DNA of 64,000 nt, taken from positions 23,222,501 to 23,286,500 of the forward strand of contig CP142456.1 in NCBI GenBank assembly GCA_038049695.1, read 5' to 3'. A program made the translations under genes and the position numbers. Source of the stretch: Cinnamomum chago (lineage: Eukaryota; Streptophyta; Magnoliopsida; Laurales; Lauraceae). Below the pieces are notes generated by a model. That model did not search any database. It was not told where the DNA came from and worked only from the letters and a program-made list of their open reading frames with translations. Of the stretch, positions 21,741-31,965 are shown piece by piece (position 1 is the first letter of the stretch; each line of letters opens with the position of its first letter).

Positions 21741-22931
21741 CTATCTAAACTGTTGTTGCTGTGGTGCTTGCTGCTGAAGTGGCCTTGCCTGGTTTTGGAC
21801 AACCAATGCATTCTGTGGTGGTGGTGGGGGACGTTGTGGCCCTTGCTGCTGCTGCTGATTCTGTCTGTTTGGCCTAGGGCAATCCCTCATCCGATGGTCC
21901 ATCGAACCACACCTGAAGCACGCTCCCGTGATGGTACGACATTCAGCACTAGCATGGTTCTTCCCACAGTGGATACACACCACTGGATTCTGCACATTTG
22001 GCCCTGTCCTCTGCCTCTTATTCTGATGGTTTCTCTGATGTTGATAATTCTGCTGTTGAACTGGACTCTTGCCTTGCACTCTGAGGATCTTGTTGTGGAA
22101 GTTCTCAAACTTGTAGGCCCTCTTGACTGCCTCATCGAAAGTAGCAGGTGGTACAACTCTGGTGGCATCTCTCTCAATGAAGGGATTGAGTCCCTCAAAG
22201 AACTTAGCAATTTTCTTCTCCACCGTATCTACTAACTCCGGGGCATATCTGGACAGTCTCTCAAACTTGGTGAGATACTCTAAGACTGTCATACTCCCCT
22301 GCACCAGCTGCTGAAACTCTATGGCCTTTTGTTTCTTGATATGGGCAGGTACATATTTATCATGGAATTGTCTCTTGAAGTTTTCCCACACCTCTGCATC
22401 AGCCATGTTCCTGTATTCTTCCTTAACCGTTTTCCACCATCTGTCTGTTGTACCGGTGAAAAGGGATGATGCTAGCTTCACCCTATCTCCTCCTGTACAC
22501 TGGAAAATCTCGAAGATGTTCTCCGTATGTTCTAACCAGTCATCTACAGCCAACGGGTCTTCCTCCCCAAGAAATTCCTTCGGAGCTCTCTTCCGAAACC
22601 GTTCAGACAAGGCATTAGGGTCATGTTGCCTTTGGTTTATGACGATTGCGGGCTGAGGTTGAACCGGTTCTAGCCTTCTCTTTAGGACCTCAAGCAATTG
22701 CCTTTGCATCTCTGCCATTTCCCTAGCGTGATCCTCTTCCCTCTTGAGCATCTGTTCTTGCAATCTGGCCTGGTTCTCATTAGCTTGACGTTGCTGGTCA
22801 AGCATTTCTTGCATCATTTCCTGAAACTGATTTGGTGGGTTGTTCTCAACTATATCCTCTTCTACCGGCCCGGTGTGATCACTGTTACTCCCAGATGGAA
22901 TGCCATTCACTGTTCTCTTACGGGGAGGCAT
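21741..22931 (-). CDS. Element B gag polyprotein, ended by a premature stop
   Basis: It starts at the ATG of MPPRKRTVNG; the matching codon in element A is GTG. A Gln/Glu/Arg-rich coiled coil (residues about 35-85) comes first. The retrotransposon gag core follows (FLGEEDPLAVDDWLEHTENI, FTGTTDRWWK, FHDKYVPAHIK, FEGLNPFIERDA). A basic linker and two Cys motifs are next, the second being the classic CX2CX4HX4C knuckle (CFRCGSMDHRMRDC), then a Gln/Pro-rich tail. The TAG at 21741-21743 replaces a CAG present in A and cuts gag from pol. The capsid-like protein itself would be complete through the knuckle. Confidence 0.9.
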   Translation of the reverse strand: MPPRKRTVNGIPSGSNSDHTGPVEEDIVENNPPNQFQEMMQEMLDQQRQANENQARLQEQMLKREEDHAREMAEMQRQLLEVLKRRLEPVQPQPAIVINQRQHDPNALSERFRKRAPKEFLGEEDPLAVDDWLEHTENIFEIFQCTGGDRVKLASSLFTGTTDRWWKTVKEEYRNMADAEVWENFKRQFHDKYVPAHIKKQKAIEFQQLVQGSMTVLEYLTKFERLSRYAPELVDTVEKKIAKFFEGLNPFIERDATRVVPPATFDEAVKRAYKFENFHNKILRVQGKSPVQQQNYQHQRNHQNKRQRTGPNVQNPVVCIHCGKNHASAECRTITGACFRCGSMDHRMRDCPRPNRQNQQQQQGPQRPPPPPQNALVVQNQARPLQQQAPQQQQFR

Positions 22932-23070
22932 GATGCTGTAAAGCAATTTGTTAGCACATAATAATATAATGGGTCACACATTGCTCACACGATACTAGCT
23001 AACGGAAAATCTAACGAATCCTCGCCACGTCCTTAGGATTTCTAGTTTCTTTTAATTGCTTGAAACACGT

Positions 23071-23085
23071 CTCACTCTGATACCA
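23071..23085 (-). other. Primer-binding site of element B (tRNA-iMet type)
   Basis: On the minus strand TGGTATCAGAGTGAG lies three bases after the LTR end. TGGTATCAGAG is the complement of the initiator methionine tRNA 3' end used by most plant LTR elements. Confidence 0.85.
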
Positions 23086-23088
23086 GTC

Positions 23089-26000
23089 TGTCACGACCCC
23101 GGACCGGGCCCCCGAAGGAAACTGATCCGGAGTCGGGACGTTGGTGTGGTGATGACCACACCTGTTTAATGATAACATACACTTTTTTAATTTCCCACAG
23201 GTGTCCGCGGTGAGGATATCACAACCATACATGAATATTTCTTTTAAGTGCGGAAGCATGTAGCAAATCAAATAGTCAGACTATCTCTAGTCATGAAAGC
23301 ATTAACATCAAGTATAAATTACTGTATCAGAATGAGCAATGTTCTATAGCATGTTTCCCAAAAGTAAGTTAAAGTTTAACAAAAGATCACTTATTTACAA
23401 TCTCCAAAATTAGAGGCCAACAAAGGCCAATATAAACCAAACAATTTCCCAAAGAATGGTTAAATGGATCCCCTCAAAATGTTACGCCTCTCTTAGCAAC
23501 CCGATGTCTACATGACATCGTCAGCGCGCCACTCGACTAGAGGTTGCGGCTCACCTACCGCCTCCTCCGGCTCCTCCTCAAGGAAACTGGCAACGGGACC
23601 TGAGTACCAAAGCAAATGGGTTAGACACGACGGTCTGGCAAGAGAATGAAAAGATACAACAACATATAATAATAAAGGAAATACCTTGAAAAGCATAGAA
23701 ATCTGTTTAAACAAGAACTCACATAGAGTAGATAAATCATTTGCTAGAAAACAGGGAAACAAGATAAAACATATAAGGTCTCCAAGGAATCGGGAACTAA
23801 CAAGATGGCAATCACATAAAGCTAAGTCCTCTGTCACTAGAGTGACAACAGTATAACGGGACGTTGATCTCAGTCACACAAGGTGAGGAGATTCAACGCA
23901 AATCATATATACAATATAAATATACGGGACGGGACCACGGTAGCGAACCAGGTATCGGGACGGGACCACGGTAATAGACCGGGTATCAGGATCCAAGCTG
24001 CAGCTGGCGGGACGGGAAGGGGATCTCCAAGTCGGTGGATCAAACCGACAAGGTATCCTAGCTTAGTGATGCCGACTCATAGGTCAAATAACAAATCGGG
24101 ACATATGCCAGTAAATCAAGTACAGCAAATAAACGAGCAAGACGGGGGTGCTCAAGGGCACACTGTCATTTCATGTCGGGCAATACATTTCGGGACAAAT
24201 AACTGTTACTAGTGTAACTATCATGCTTTCGGGAAAACCAATCATATAATATAAATCTTGGAATGAAGTGAAACAATGAACTATAACAATTTCGGGTAAA
24301 ATACTGGTTTCAAGATCTATTTAGTGTATAGGGGTCCCGTATGTCGATTATAATAAAGACTTAGTACTCCTCGAGTTAGAAGACATTCCGGGCTCCTTAT
24401 GCACCTTGAAGTTTCAAAACTTCGAATGAAATCTTTGTGATATGGTTTCTTTCCACGAATGACCTCATACATCGTTTAGCAAATCTCCTTGCCATCGAGG
24501 GGTTCCTAGAGAATAGACCCAAACATTGAAATAGTTAAACATCGTCCCAACATAGCCTTGCCCAACAGGGCCCCTCGCTCAAGCGGACTGGAGAGTTCGC
24601 TCGAGCGGACTGGAGAGTTTGCTCGAGCGAGTCGCTCTCTGGAATGGCTGACTAGGTGGGTTCGCTCGAACGAACTCGTTGGGTCGAGCGAATATTTAAA
24701 TGCGTTCGAACGAACAACTCTCTGGAATGAGTTTTGGGATGTCCGCTCGAGCGACCAAGCTACTGGAATGCTCTGAACCCTTTCCTGGAAAGGTCGCTCG
24801 AGCGAAGTGTCATGGTCGCTCAAGCGAACTGTCCAGAAACTGAATTCGGACCAGTTCAGCTCCACAATAACTCTTCCTTTTTACAACCCCTACTTAACCA
24901 CTTTAATACATCAAATGAGGAGTATAAATCTCCATTCAAATAACTCCAAATCTCCAACCACTTCCATCCCATTCTCCTCCATCCATATCACATTTCATAC
25001 AAGCAAAGAGAGAAGGAAACCATTTCACACATGATATATATATTTGAAGGAAAACAAGAGGAATTAAAAGCTATGAACCAATACTTCTTTATGACCATAA
25101 ATGCATTAACAAGGCTCTTCATGAGCATTTATTTCAAAGGAAAGCAATAAATAGGCATGAGTGACATATAATAAAACCAACCACATTTCCAATGAAAACA
25201 TTGAAAGCTCATAAAAGATCATATCATTCACTTGCCTTGGGTCTTCTAACAATGAAATCAAGCTCTAATACTCTTCCAAGCAAGGAATCCAAACTATGAG
25301 CAAAACCCCAAACAAACAAACCCTAAAATGGTCAAACAATGAAATAACAAGGAAACCTTACAATAATGAAGGTGAAGCTTCCCTAAGGCCAAAGGAACAC
25401 AAATCTAGAAGATGAAGGGGAATACTTACTTGCAAGGTCCTCTAATGGCAATGGCAAGCTCAAAGAAGGTCTTGGGATGGAGGGTTTTCTCCACAAAACT
25501 ATCAGGAGGAAGCTCTCAAGGAGGTGAAGAAGAAGATGACCTCAACTCTCCTATTGGTGCAAGCTTGGGAGTGGATTGAGGATGAAGAAGCAAGAAGAAG
25601 AAAGAGTTGCTCACAAAACCCTAGGTTTTCTCTCTTGTGCTGGAAAAAAGAAATGGAAGGGAAAAGCTCACCTTATAAACAAGTAGGGAGTGGGCTCCAC
25701 CACTAACCAATCTAATTGGGCTGAAATCATCTCTTTCGGGGCATCTAATGAATTCGACGAAGAAGGAAGAAGTGATCGTCGAAATATCTAGTTTCCAAAA
25801 AGTATATGTTTAGCTGGTGTCGGGAATATCAAGTTTTGGGTACAGATTTTGTGTGCAATGACTGTTTTGCCCTCAAGGCTATGAAATCGGGTTTCGGGAT
25901 CTCAAATGGACAAGGGATCAACATGAAAGTTGAATGAAATAACAATACAAATAAAACAGGATTAAAACCATGAATGTAAAAATCTCCGATAAATCCTCGA

Positions 26001-26183
26001 GCACATGCCGTGCCATAAAAAGGAAAACCCCAAAGGGTCCCACTAATCACAAGACAACCAAAACTCCCCAAAACTATATCAAAACTATTCCAAATCCAAC
26101 TTAGCCAAAATCACTAATCAAGCTTAGCACTAACACGCAACTTAATTAGTACTAATCGGGTTCACTCGGGTCGGGGTCTTACA
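23089..26183 (-). repeat. Element B 5' LTR, complete
   Basis: On the plus strand it starts TGTCACGACCCC and ends GGGGTCTTACA, the reverse complement of the A-type LTR ends. Its 3095 bp compare with 3085 bp for A's 3' LTR. It contains the same palindrome array (24573-24829) and TATA element (25671-25677). It is the only complete LTR of B. Confidence 0.9.
24573..24829. repeat. TCGCTCGAGCGA palindrome array in the B LTR
   Basis: The same set of CGCTCGAGCG dyads as in A's LTRs, in mirror order, with a few decayed copies such as TCGCTCAAGCG. Conservation across independently inserted copies shows the array belongs to the family. Confidence 0.85.
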
Positions 26184-26479
26184 GTTGAGCATTCTTGCCC
26201 CGTTCATTTATTTATTTGAACTTGATGTATTTTGCATATGTCTCGATTTGTTGTTTAACCTATAAGTCGGCATCACTAAGCTTGGATACCTTGTCGGTTT
26301 GATCCACCGACTTGGAGATCCCCTTCCCGTCCCGCCAGCTGCAGTTTGGATCCCGATACCCGGTCTATTACCATGATCCCGTCCCGATACCCGGTTCGCT
26401 ACCGTGGTCCCGTCCCGTATTTTTATATTGTATATATGATTTGCGTTGAATCTCCTCACCTTGTGTGACTGAGACCAAC
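26184..26479 (+). repeat. Element A 5' LTR, second piece
   Basis: It is collinear with about 36836-37132 of the 3' LTR (TTGAGCATTCTTGCCCCG to GACTGAGACCAAC). It is bounded by element B on the left and element D on the right. Bases 26477-26479 (AAC) are the left target duplication of D. Confidence 0.9.
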
Positions 26480-27024
26480 CACTACTAGAAAAAAGGGTTT
26501 TTATATCGGCTAAAAACCGATATAAAAGACCTATTATATCGGTTTTTCAGTAAACTTCAAACCGATATAAGTACCCCCGATATAACATATAACTATAACC
26601 GATATAATATGTGTATTATTTCATATCGGTTTTTGGACAACTGATGTCTTTTAAACCTGAAATTATAACACATATTACTGTAAAACCGATATAAAAAAAG
26701 TGAAACCGATATAAAAAATATTTATAATATCGGTTTTTTGGGATTGTATTATATCGTTTGTTCTGTAACAGATTTAATATTATATATGTATTTTTTTTTA
26801 TAAATAGTCCTTCTAGAAAGGGTCAGGTGACCTTACGGTCACTTGGCGGCTAGCCGCCCTTTGCAAGGGGGCTAGCCGCCAGACCCACGGTCAGCTTTCC
26901 AGTAAGCATTTTTTTTTCAAAATGATTTTCTGTGCTTCCTGCGGCTAACCGCCAGTGCACCTGCGGCTAGCCCCCAACTTTTCCTGGGGCTAGCCGTGAG
27001 CCATCCTGATTTGAATGGCAGAAT

Positions 27025-27945
27025 TTGTCTCCAGTAGAAAATTCATAACTTCCTCTTCTGAACTCAAAACAACATGATTCTTGATCCAAATGAAATATTT
27101 ATCAGAGGGCTAAAACTTTCATGTTTTGAGATTTAACCCAGATTGAATGGAAAGTAGTTTAAAATCACCTTGAAGCTGACTGGTCACAGAAAAATAGCAA
27201 CCTGAGTGAAGCAGAGTTGTCTCCAGTAGAAAATTCATAACTTCCTCTTATGAACTCAAAACAACATGATTCTTGATGTAAATGAAATATTTATCAGAGG
27301 GATACAACTTTCATGTTTTGAAATTTAACCCAGATTGAATGGAAAGTAGTTTAAAATCACCTTGAAGCTGACTGGTCACAGAAAAACAGCAACCTGAGTG
27401 AAGCAGAGTTGTCTCCAGTAGAAAATTCATAACTTCCTCTTCTGAACTCCAAACAACATGATTCTTGATCAAAATGAAATATTTATCAGAGGGCTACAAC
27501 TTTGATGTTTTGAGATTTAACCCAGATTGAATGGAAAGTAGTTTAAAATCACCTTGAAGCTGACTGGTCACAGAAAAACAGCAACCTGAGTGAAGCAGAG
27601 TTGTCTCCAGTATAAAATTCATAACTTCCTCTTCTGAACTCTAAACAACATGATTCTTTATCCAAATGAAAGATTTATCAGAGGGCTACAACTTTCATGT
27701 TTTGAGATTTAACCCAGATTGAATGAAAAGTAGTGTAAACTCACCTTGAAGCTGACTGGTCACAGAAAAACAGCAACCTGAGTGAAGCAGAGTTGTCTCC
27801 AGTAGAAAATTCATAACTTCCTCTTCTGAACTCCAAACAACATGATTCTTGATCCAAATGAAAGATTTATCAGAGGGCTACAACTTTCATGTTTTGAGAT
27901 TTAACCCATATTGAATGGAAAGTAGTGTAAAATCACCTTCAACTT
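27025..27945 (+). repeat. 192-bp tandem array, nearly five copies
   Basis: TTGTCTCCAGTAGAAAATTC starts at 27025, 27217, 27409, 27601 (TATAAAATTC variant) and 27793: four intervals of exactly 192 bp. Copies differ by a few substitutions and no indels, so the array is young. No open frame runs through the units. Confidence 0.95.
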
Positions 27946-28046
27946 CTGGAGGCTAGCCTCCAACTTCTGGCGGCTAGCCTCCAACTTCTGGCGGCTAGCC
28001 GTTAACTTGGAGGCGGCTAGCCGTCAACTTGGAGGCGGCTAGCCGA
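27945..28046. repeat. GGCGGCTAGCCG palindrome cluster, left
   Basis: Five copies of GCGGCTAGCCGC-type dyads (variants GGAGGCTAGCCTCC and GGCGGCTAGCCGTC) are separated by AACTT(C/G) spacers of about 10 bp. Single copies also occur near 26847, 26870, 26938, 26968 and 26988. Confidence 0.85.
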
Positions 28047-28656
28047 AACAGCAGGGAAAAAACAACATTGTGAAGAAACGCAGCAGGGAAAAAAAACAGC
28101 ATAAACACAGCAGGGAAAAAAAATACAGAACATCAGCAAGAAAAACAGCAGCAGAGATTGTGAGAAAACAGAACAAAAAAAAAAAAAACAGAGAGAGAGA
28201 GAACAGAAAACAGTAGCAGCAGAAGAAAAGGGAAAGAAAGAAATGAAACAAAAAGAAAGGAAAGAACGTGATGTACCTGGCACCTGCACAGCGCCGGAAG
28301 AGCAGCTTCTTCCTCTTCGTCGTCGTCGTCTTCTTCTTCTCCGGAGAACGAGAGTGAGCGAGAGAGACAGGGAGAGCAGAGAGAGAGTAGAGAAAGCGAG
28401 AGTGAGAGAAGAGCAGAGAGAGCGAGAGTGAGAGGAAAGGGGTTTTTGGAGGGAGAGAAGCGCTGGGAAGAGAGGCGAGAGTGAGGAGAGAAGATAGCGA
28501 GAGTGAGAGGAAAGAAGGAATGATGGAGAAAGAAAGAGAAGGGAGGGAAGGAAAAAAAAAGAGGGAAAGAAGGAGTGAGCCCGCTCGGGGGATTAAGGGA
28601 TTTGAAGTATATAATATCGGTTTCATAATAACCGATATAAAATATTATATATAACT

Positions 28657-28738
28657 GGCGGTTAGCCGCAGGTGCACTGGCGGTTAGCCGCATGTGCACT
28701 TGCGGTTAGCCGCATGTGCACAGGCGGTTAGCCGCAGG
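28657..28738 (+). repeat. 26-bp tandem repeat with GCGGTTAGCCGC core
   Basis: Four copies of GGCGGTTAGCCGC(A)GGTGCACT-like units, each joining a near-palindrome to a TGCAC block, lie just inside the right subterminal region of element D. Confidence 0.85.
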
Positions 28739-29115
28739 ACGTCCTGAAAAGGGAGGGAAGAAGGAAAAACAAAAAGGAGGGAAAGAACCGATATAAAATA
28801 TGTATATATAATATCGGTTCCATAATAACCGATATAAAATATGTTATATGTACACAACCGATATAAAATATTTGTCTATAATATCAATAACCGATATAAA
28901 ATATTGAAATTAATATCACATATTTTCCTAACCGATATTATATATAGAGATTATTATGTCGGTTCCAGTGTAACCGATATAAAAAAATATTGACCGATAT
29001 AAAAAAATATTAACCGATATAAAATACCTTGACTGAAGATATTATATCGGTTATATGAAAAACCGATATGGGGCAGTTTTTGCAACCGATATAAAAGCCC
29101 TTTTTTCTAGTAGTG

Positions 29116-29890
29116 AACGTCCCATTATATTGTTATCACTTTAGTGACAGAGGACTTAGCTTTATGTGATTGTTATCTTGTTAGTTCCCGATCCCTTGGT
29201 TACCTCATATGCTTTATCTTGTTTACCTGTTTTTTAGCAAATGATTTATCTAGTTTATGAGAGTTCTTTTTAAAACAGATTTCTAGGCCTTTCAAAGTAT
29301 TTCCTTCATTATTACATGTGGTTGTATCTTTTCACTCTCTTGCCAGACCGTCGTGTATAACCCATTTGCTTTGGTACTCAGGTCCCGTTCCCGGCTACCT
29401 TGAGGAGGAGCCGGAGAAGGCGGTAGGTGAGCCGCATCCTCTAGTCGAGTGGCGTGCTGACGATGCCATGTAGACATCGGGTTGCTAAGAGAGGCGTAAC
29501 ATTTTGAGAAGAACTATTTAACCATTCTTTTGGGTTATTGGTTTGTTTATATTGGCCTTTGTTGGCCTCTAATTTTGGGCATTGTAACTAAATGATCTTT
29601 TGTTAAACTTTAACTACTTTTGGGGAAACATGCTATAGATCGTTGCTCATTCTGATACAGTATTTTATACTTGATGTTAATGCTTTCATGACTAGAGATA
29701 GTCTGACTATTTGATTTGCTACATGCTTCCGCACTTAAAAGAAATATTCTTTGATGGTTGTGATATCCTCACCGCGGACACCTGTGGGAAATTAAATAAG
29801 TGTATGTTGTCATTTAAACAGATGTGGTTTTCACCACTAATGTCCCAACTCCGGATCAGTCCCTCGGGGGCCCGGTCTGGGGTCGAGACA
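29116..29890 (+). repeat. Element A 5' LTR, third piece
   Basis: It is collinear with the end of the 3' LTR (37130-37902) and ends GGGGTCGAGACA. The three 5' pieces plus the 338-bp gap at the B junction total 3085 bp after subtracting the duplicated AAC, equal to the 3' LTR length. Confidence 0.9.
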
Positions 29891-29893
29891 GAC

Positions 29894-29905
29894 TGGTATC
29901 AGAGC
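29894..29905 (+). other. Primer-binding site of element A (tRNA-iMet)
   Basis: TGGTATCAGAGC lies three bases after the 5' LTR and complements the initiator methionine tRNA 3' end. Confidence 0.9.
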
Positions 29906-30047
29906 GAGACGTGTTTCAAGCATTTAAAAGAAACTAGAAATCCTAAGGACGTGGCGAGGATTCGTTAGATCTTTGGATAGCTAGTATCGTGTGAGCAATG
30001 TGTGACCCATTATATTATTATGTGCTAACAATTTGTTTTGCAGCATC

Positions 30048-31952
30048 GTGCCTCCCCGTAAGAGAACAGTGAATGGCATTCCTTCTGGAAGTAACAGTGA
30101 TCACACCGGATCGGTAGAAGAGGATGTGGTTGAGAACAACCCACCAAATCAGTTCCAAGAAATGATGCGAGCAATGCTTGACCAGCAACGTCAAGCTAAT
30201 GAAAACCAAGCTAGATTGCAAGACCAGATGCTCAAGAGAGAAGAAGAACATGCTAGGGAAATGGCAGAGATGCAAAGGCAATTGCTTGAGGTCCTATAGA
30301 GAAGACCAGAACCGGTTCAACCTCAGCCCGCAATCGTCATAAACCAAAGGCAACATGACCCTAATGCCTTGTATGAGAGATTTCGGAAGAGAGCTCTGAA
30401 AGAATTTCTTGGGGAAGAAGACCCGTTGGCTGCAGATGACTGGTTAGAACATACAGAGAACATCTTCGAGATTTTCCAGTGTACAGGAGGAGAAAGGGTA
30501 AAGCTAGCATCATCCCTTTTCAGCGGTACAGCAGACAGATGGTGGAAAATGGTTTGGGAAGAATACAGGAACATGGCTGATGCAGAGGTGTGGGCAAACT
30601 TCAAGAGACAATTCCATGATAAATATGTACCTGCCCATATCAAGAGACAAAAGGCCATAGAGTTTCAGCAGCTGGTACAGGGGAGTATGACAGTCTTAGA
30701 ATATCTCACCAAGTTTGAGAGACTGTCCAGATATGCCCCGGAGTTGGTAGATACGGTGGAGAAGAAAATTGCTAAGTTCTTTGAGGGACTCAACCCTTTC
30801 ATCGAGAGGGATGCCACCGGAGTAGTACCACCTGCTACTTTCGATGAGGCAGTCAAGAGGGCTTACAAGTTTGAGAACTTCCACAACAAGATCCTCAGAG
30901 TGCAAGGCAAGAGTCCAGTTCAGCAGCAGAATTATCAACATCAGAGAAACCATCAGAATAAGAGGCAAAGGACATGACCAAATGTGCAGAATCCAGTGGT
31001 GTGTATCCACTGTGAGAAGAATCATGCTAGTGCTGAATGTCGTACTATTACGGGAGCGTGCTTCAGGTGTGGTTCGATGGACCATAGGATGAGGGATTGC
31101 CCTAGGCCAAATAGGCAGAATCAGCAGCAGCAGCAAGGGCCACAACGTCCACCACCACCACCACAAAATGCATTGGTTGTCCAAAACCAGCCAAGGCCAC
31201 TTCAGCAACAAGCACCATAGCAACAACAGTTTAGACAGCAGCAAGCCCGTCAGCAGCAGGGACATCAGCGTGCACCGCAGCAGAACAGGAATGCACCACA
31301 TGGCAGGCCACAACAAGCTCAGAACAGGCCACAGCTTCGAGGGCAAATCTACGGGGTCAATAGAGTTGATGCAGAGGCAGCGGGAAATGTAGTGGAAGGT
31401 ACACTTCTTGTTTGTGGGATTAAAGCTATGATTGTGTTTGACCCTGGCTCTACACATTCTTTCGTGTCCCATAAATTTTCTAAGTTGATTGATATGCATG
31501 CTAGAGAACTTGAGTTCATTTTGACTGTGGCAACCCCAGTAGGTAAACAAGTTATTTGTAGAACCTTTTACCCTAGTTGCACAGGCCAGATAGGAGAAGT
31601 GGTTTTAACCGCAGATCTCATTTCTTTGGAGATGTTTGATTATGATGTCATCCTAGGGATGGATTGGCTGGCAGGGTACCATGCCACAATGGATTGTTTC
31701 CATAAGACCCTCACTTTCAAGTTGGTTGAGACACCAACAGGAGTGTCGTTTCAGGGAGAGAGGAGGAATCCTCGTGTAGGGTTTGTCTCAGCGTTGAAGG
31801 CTGACAGACTTTTAAGAAGTGATTGTGAAGCTTATTTAGCGTTTATCACGGAGGATAAACGGTCCCAAAGGGTGGAGGAGATCCCAATTGTTTGGGAATT
31901 CCCGGATGTTTTTCCGGAGGAGATTCCAGGTTTGCCACCCATGAGAGATTGA
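30048..31952 (+). pseudogene. Element A gag and protease, broken frame
   Basis: One frame runs from codon 30048 (GTG where element B has the gag ATG) through gag, the CFRCGSMDHRMRDC zinc knuckle and the protease ([11 protein letters not shown], catalytic Asp kept; [11 protein letters not shown]). It is interrupted by TAG at 30297-30299, TGA at 30975-30977 and TAG at 31218-31220. Comparison with B shows sense codons at each place. Near 31945-31952 a 2-bp loss (AGAGAGATT to AGAGATT) shifts the frame and creates TGA, separating protease from RT. A therefore cannot make its own particle protein from this copy. Confidence 0.9.
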
Positions 31953-31965
31953 TTTCACCATTGAG

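Larger units (their letters stand above)
3983..26183 (-). mobile_element. Ty3-gypsy element B, same family as A, inverted, 3' half deleted
   Basis: Read on the minus strand, the order is a 5' LTR (26183-23089), a primer-binding site, gag, protease and the N-terminal part of reverse transcriptase. Transposon C follows, then the rest of the RT core up to a junction at 3983. RNase H, integrase and the 3' LTR (about 5.3 kb, judged against A) are missing. The right end abuts element A's LTR at 26184, so B inserted into A's 5' LTR. The left target duplication was lost with the deletion. The reading frame is open from the gag ATG to the junction except for one stop codon; the protease catalytic aspartate is replaced by tyrosine. 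Confidence 0.85.
26480..29115. mobile_element. Non-autonomous CACTA transposon D, 2636 bp
   Basis: Terminal inverted repeats of 30 bp (26480-26509 and 29086-29115, one mismatch, starting CACTACTAGAAAAAAGGG) are flanked by the 3-bp duplication AAC (26477-26479, 29116-29118). Removing it restores the LTR sequence seen in A's 3' LTR. About twenty copies of ACCGATATAAAA or its complement stand in both subterminal regions. The interior has no transposase: it holds a 192-bp tandem array, GCGGCTAGCCGC palindromes and a GA-rich stretch (28140-28580). Its termini and motif differ from element C, so C's transposase is probably not its helper. Confidence 0.93.

Noticed and set aside
21417..22235. Long plus-strand open frame of 272 codons, and its counterpart at 30696-31550 on the minus strand
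   Set aside because: Both are antisense shadows of the gag/protease genes of elements B and A; the Leu/Trp-rich content is the mirror of the Gln-rich gag tail.
27025..27945. CRISPR-like regular repeat
   Set aside because: Units are 192 bp head to tail with no unique spacers, inside a plant transposon.
28039..28699. Overlapping Phe/Ser/Leu-rich frames on the minus strand of element D
   Set aside because: Low-complexity translation of a GA-rich stretch in a transposase-less element; several frames overlap.
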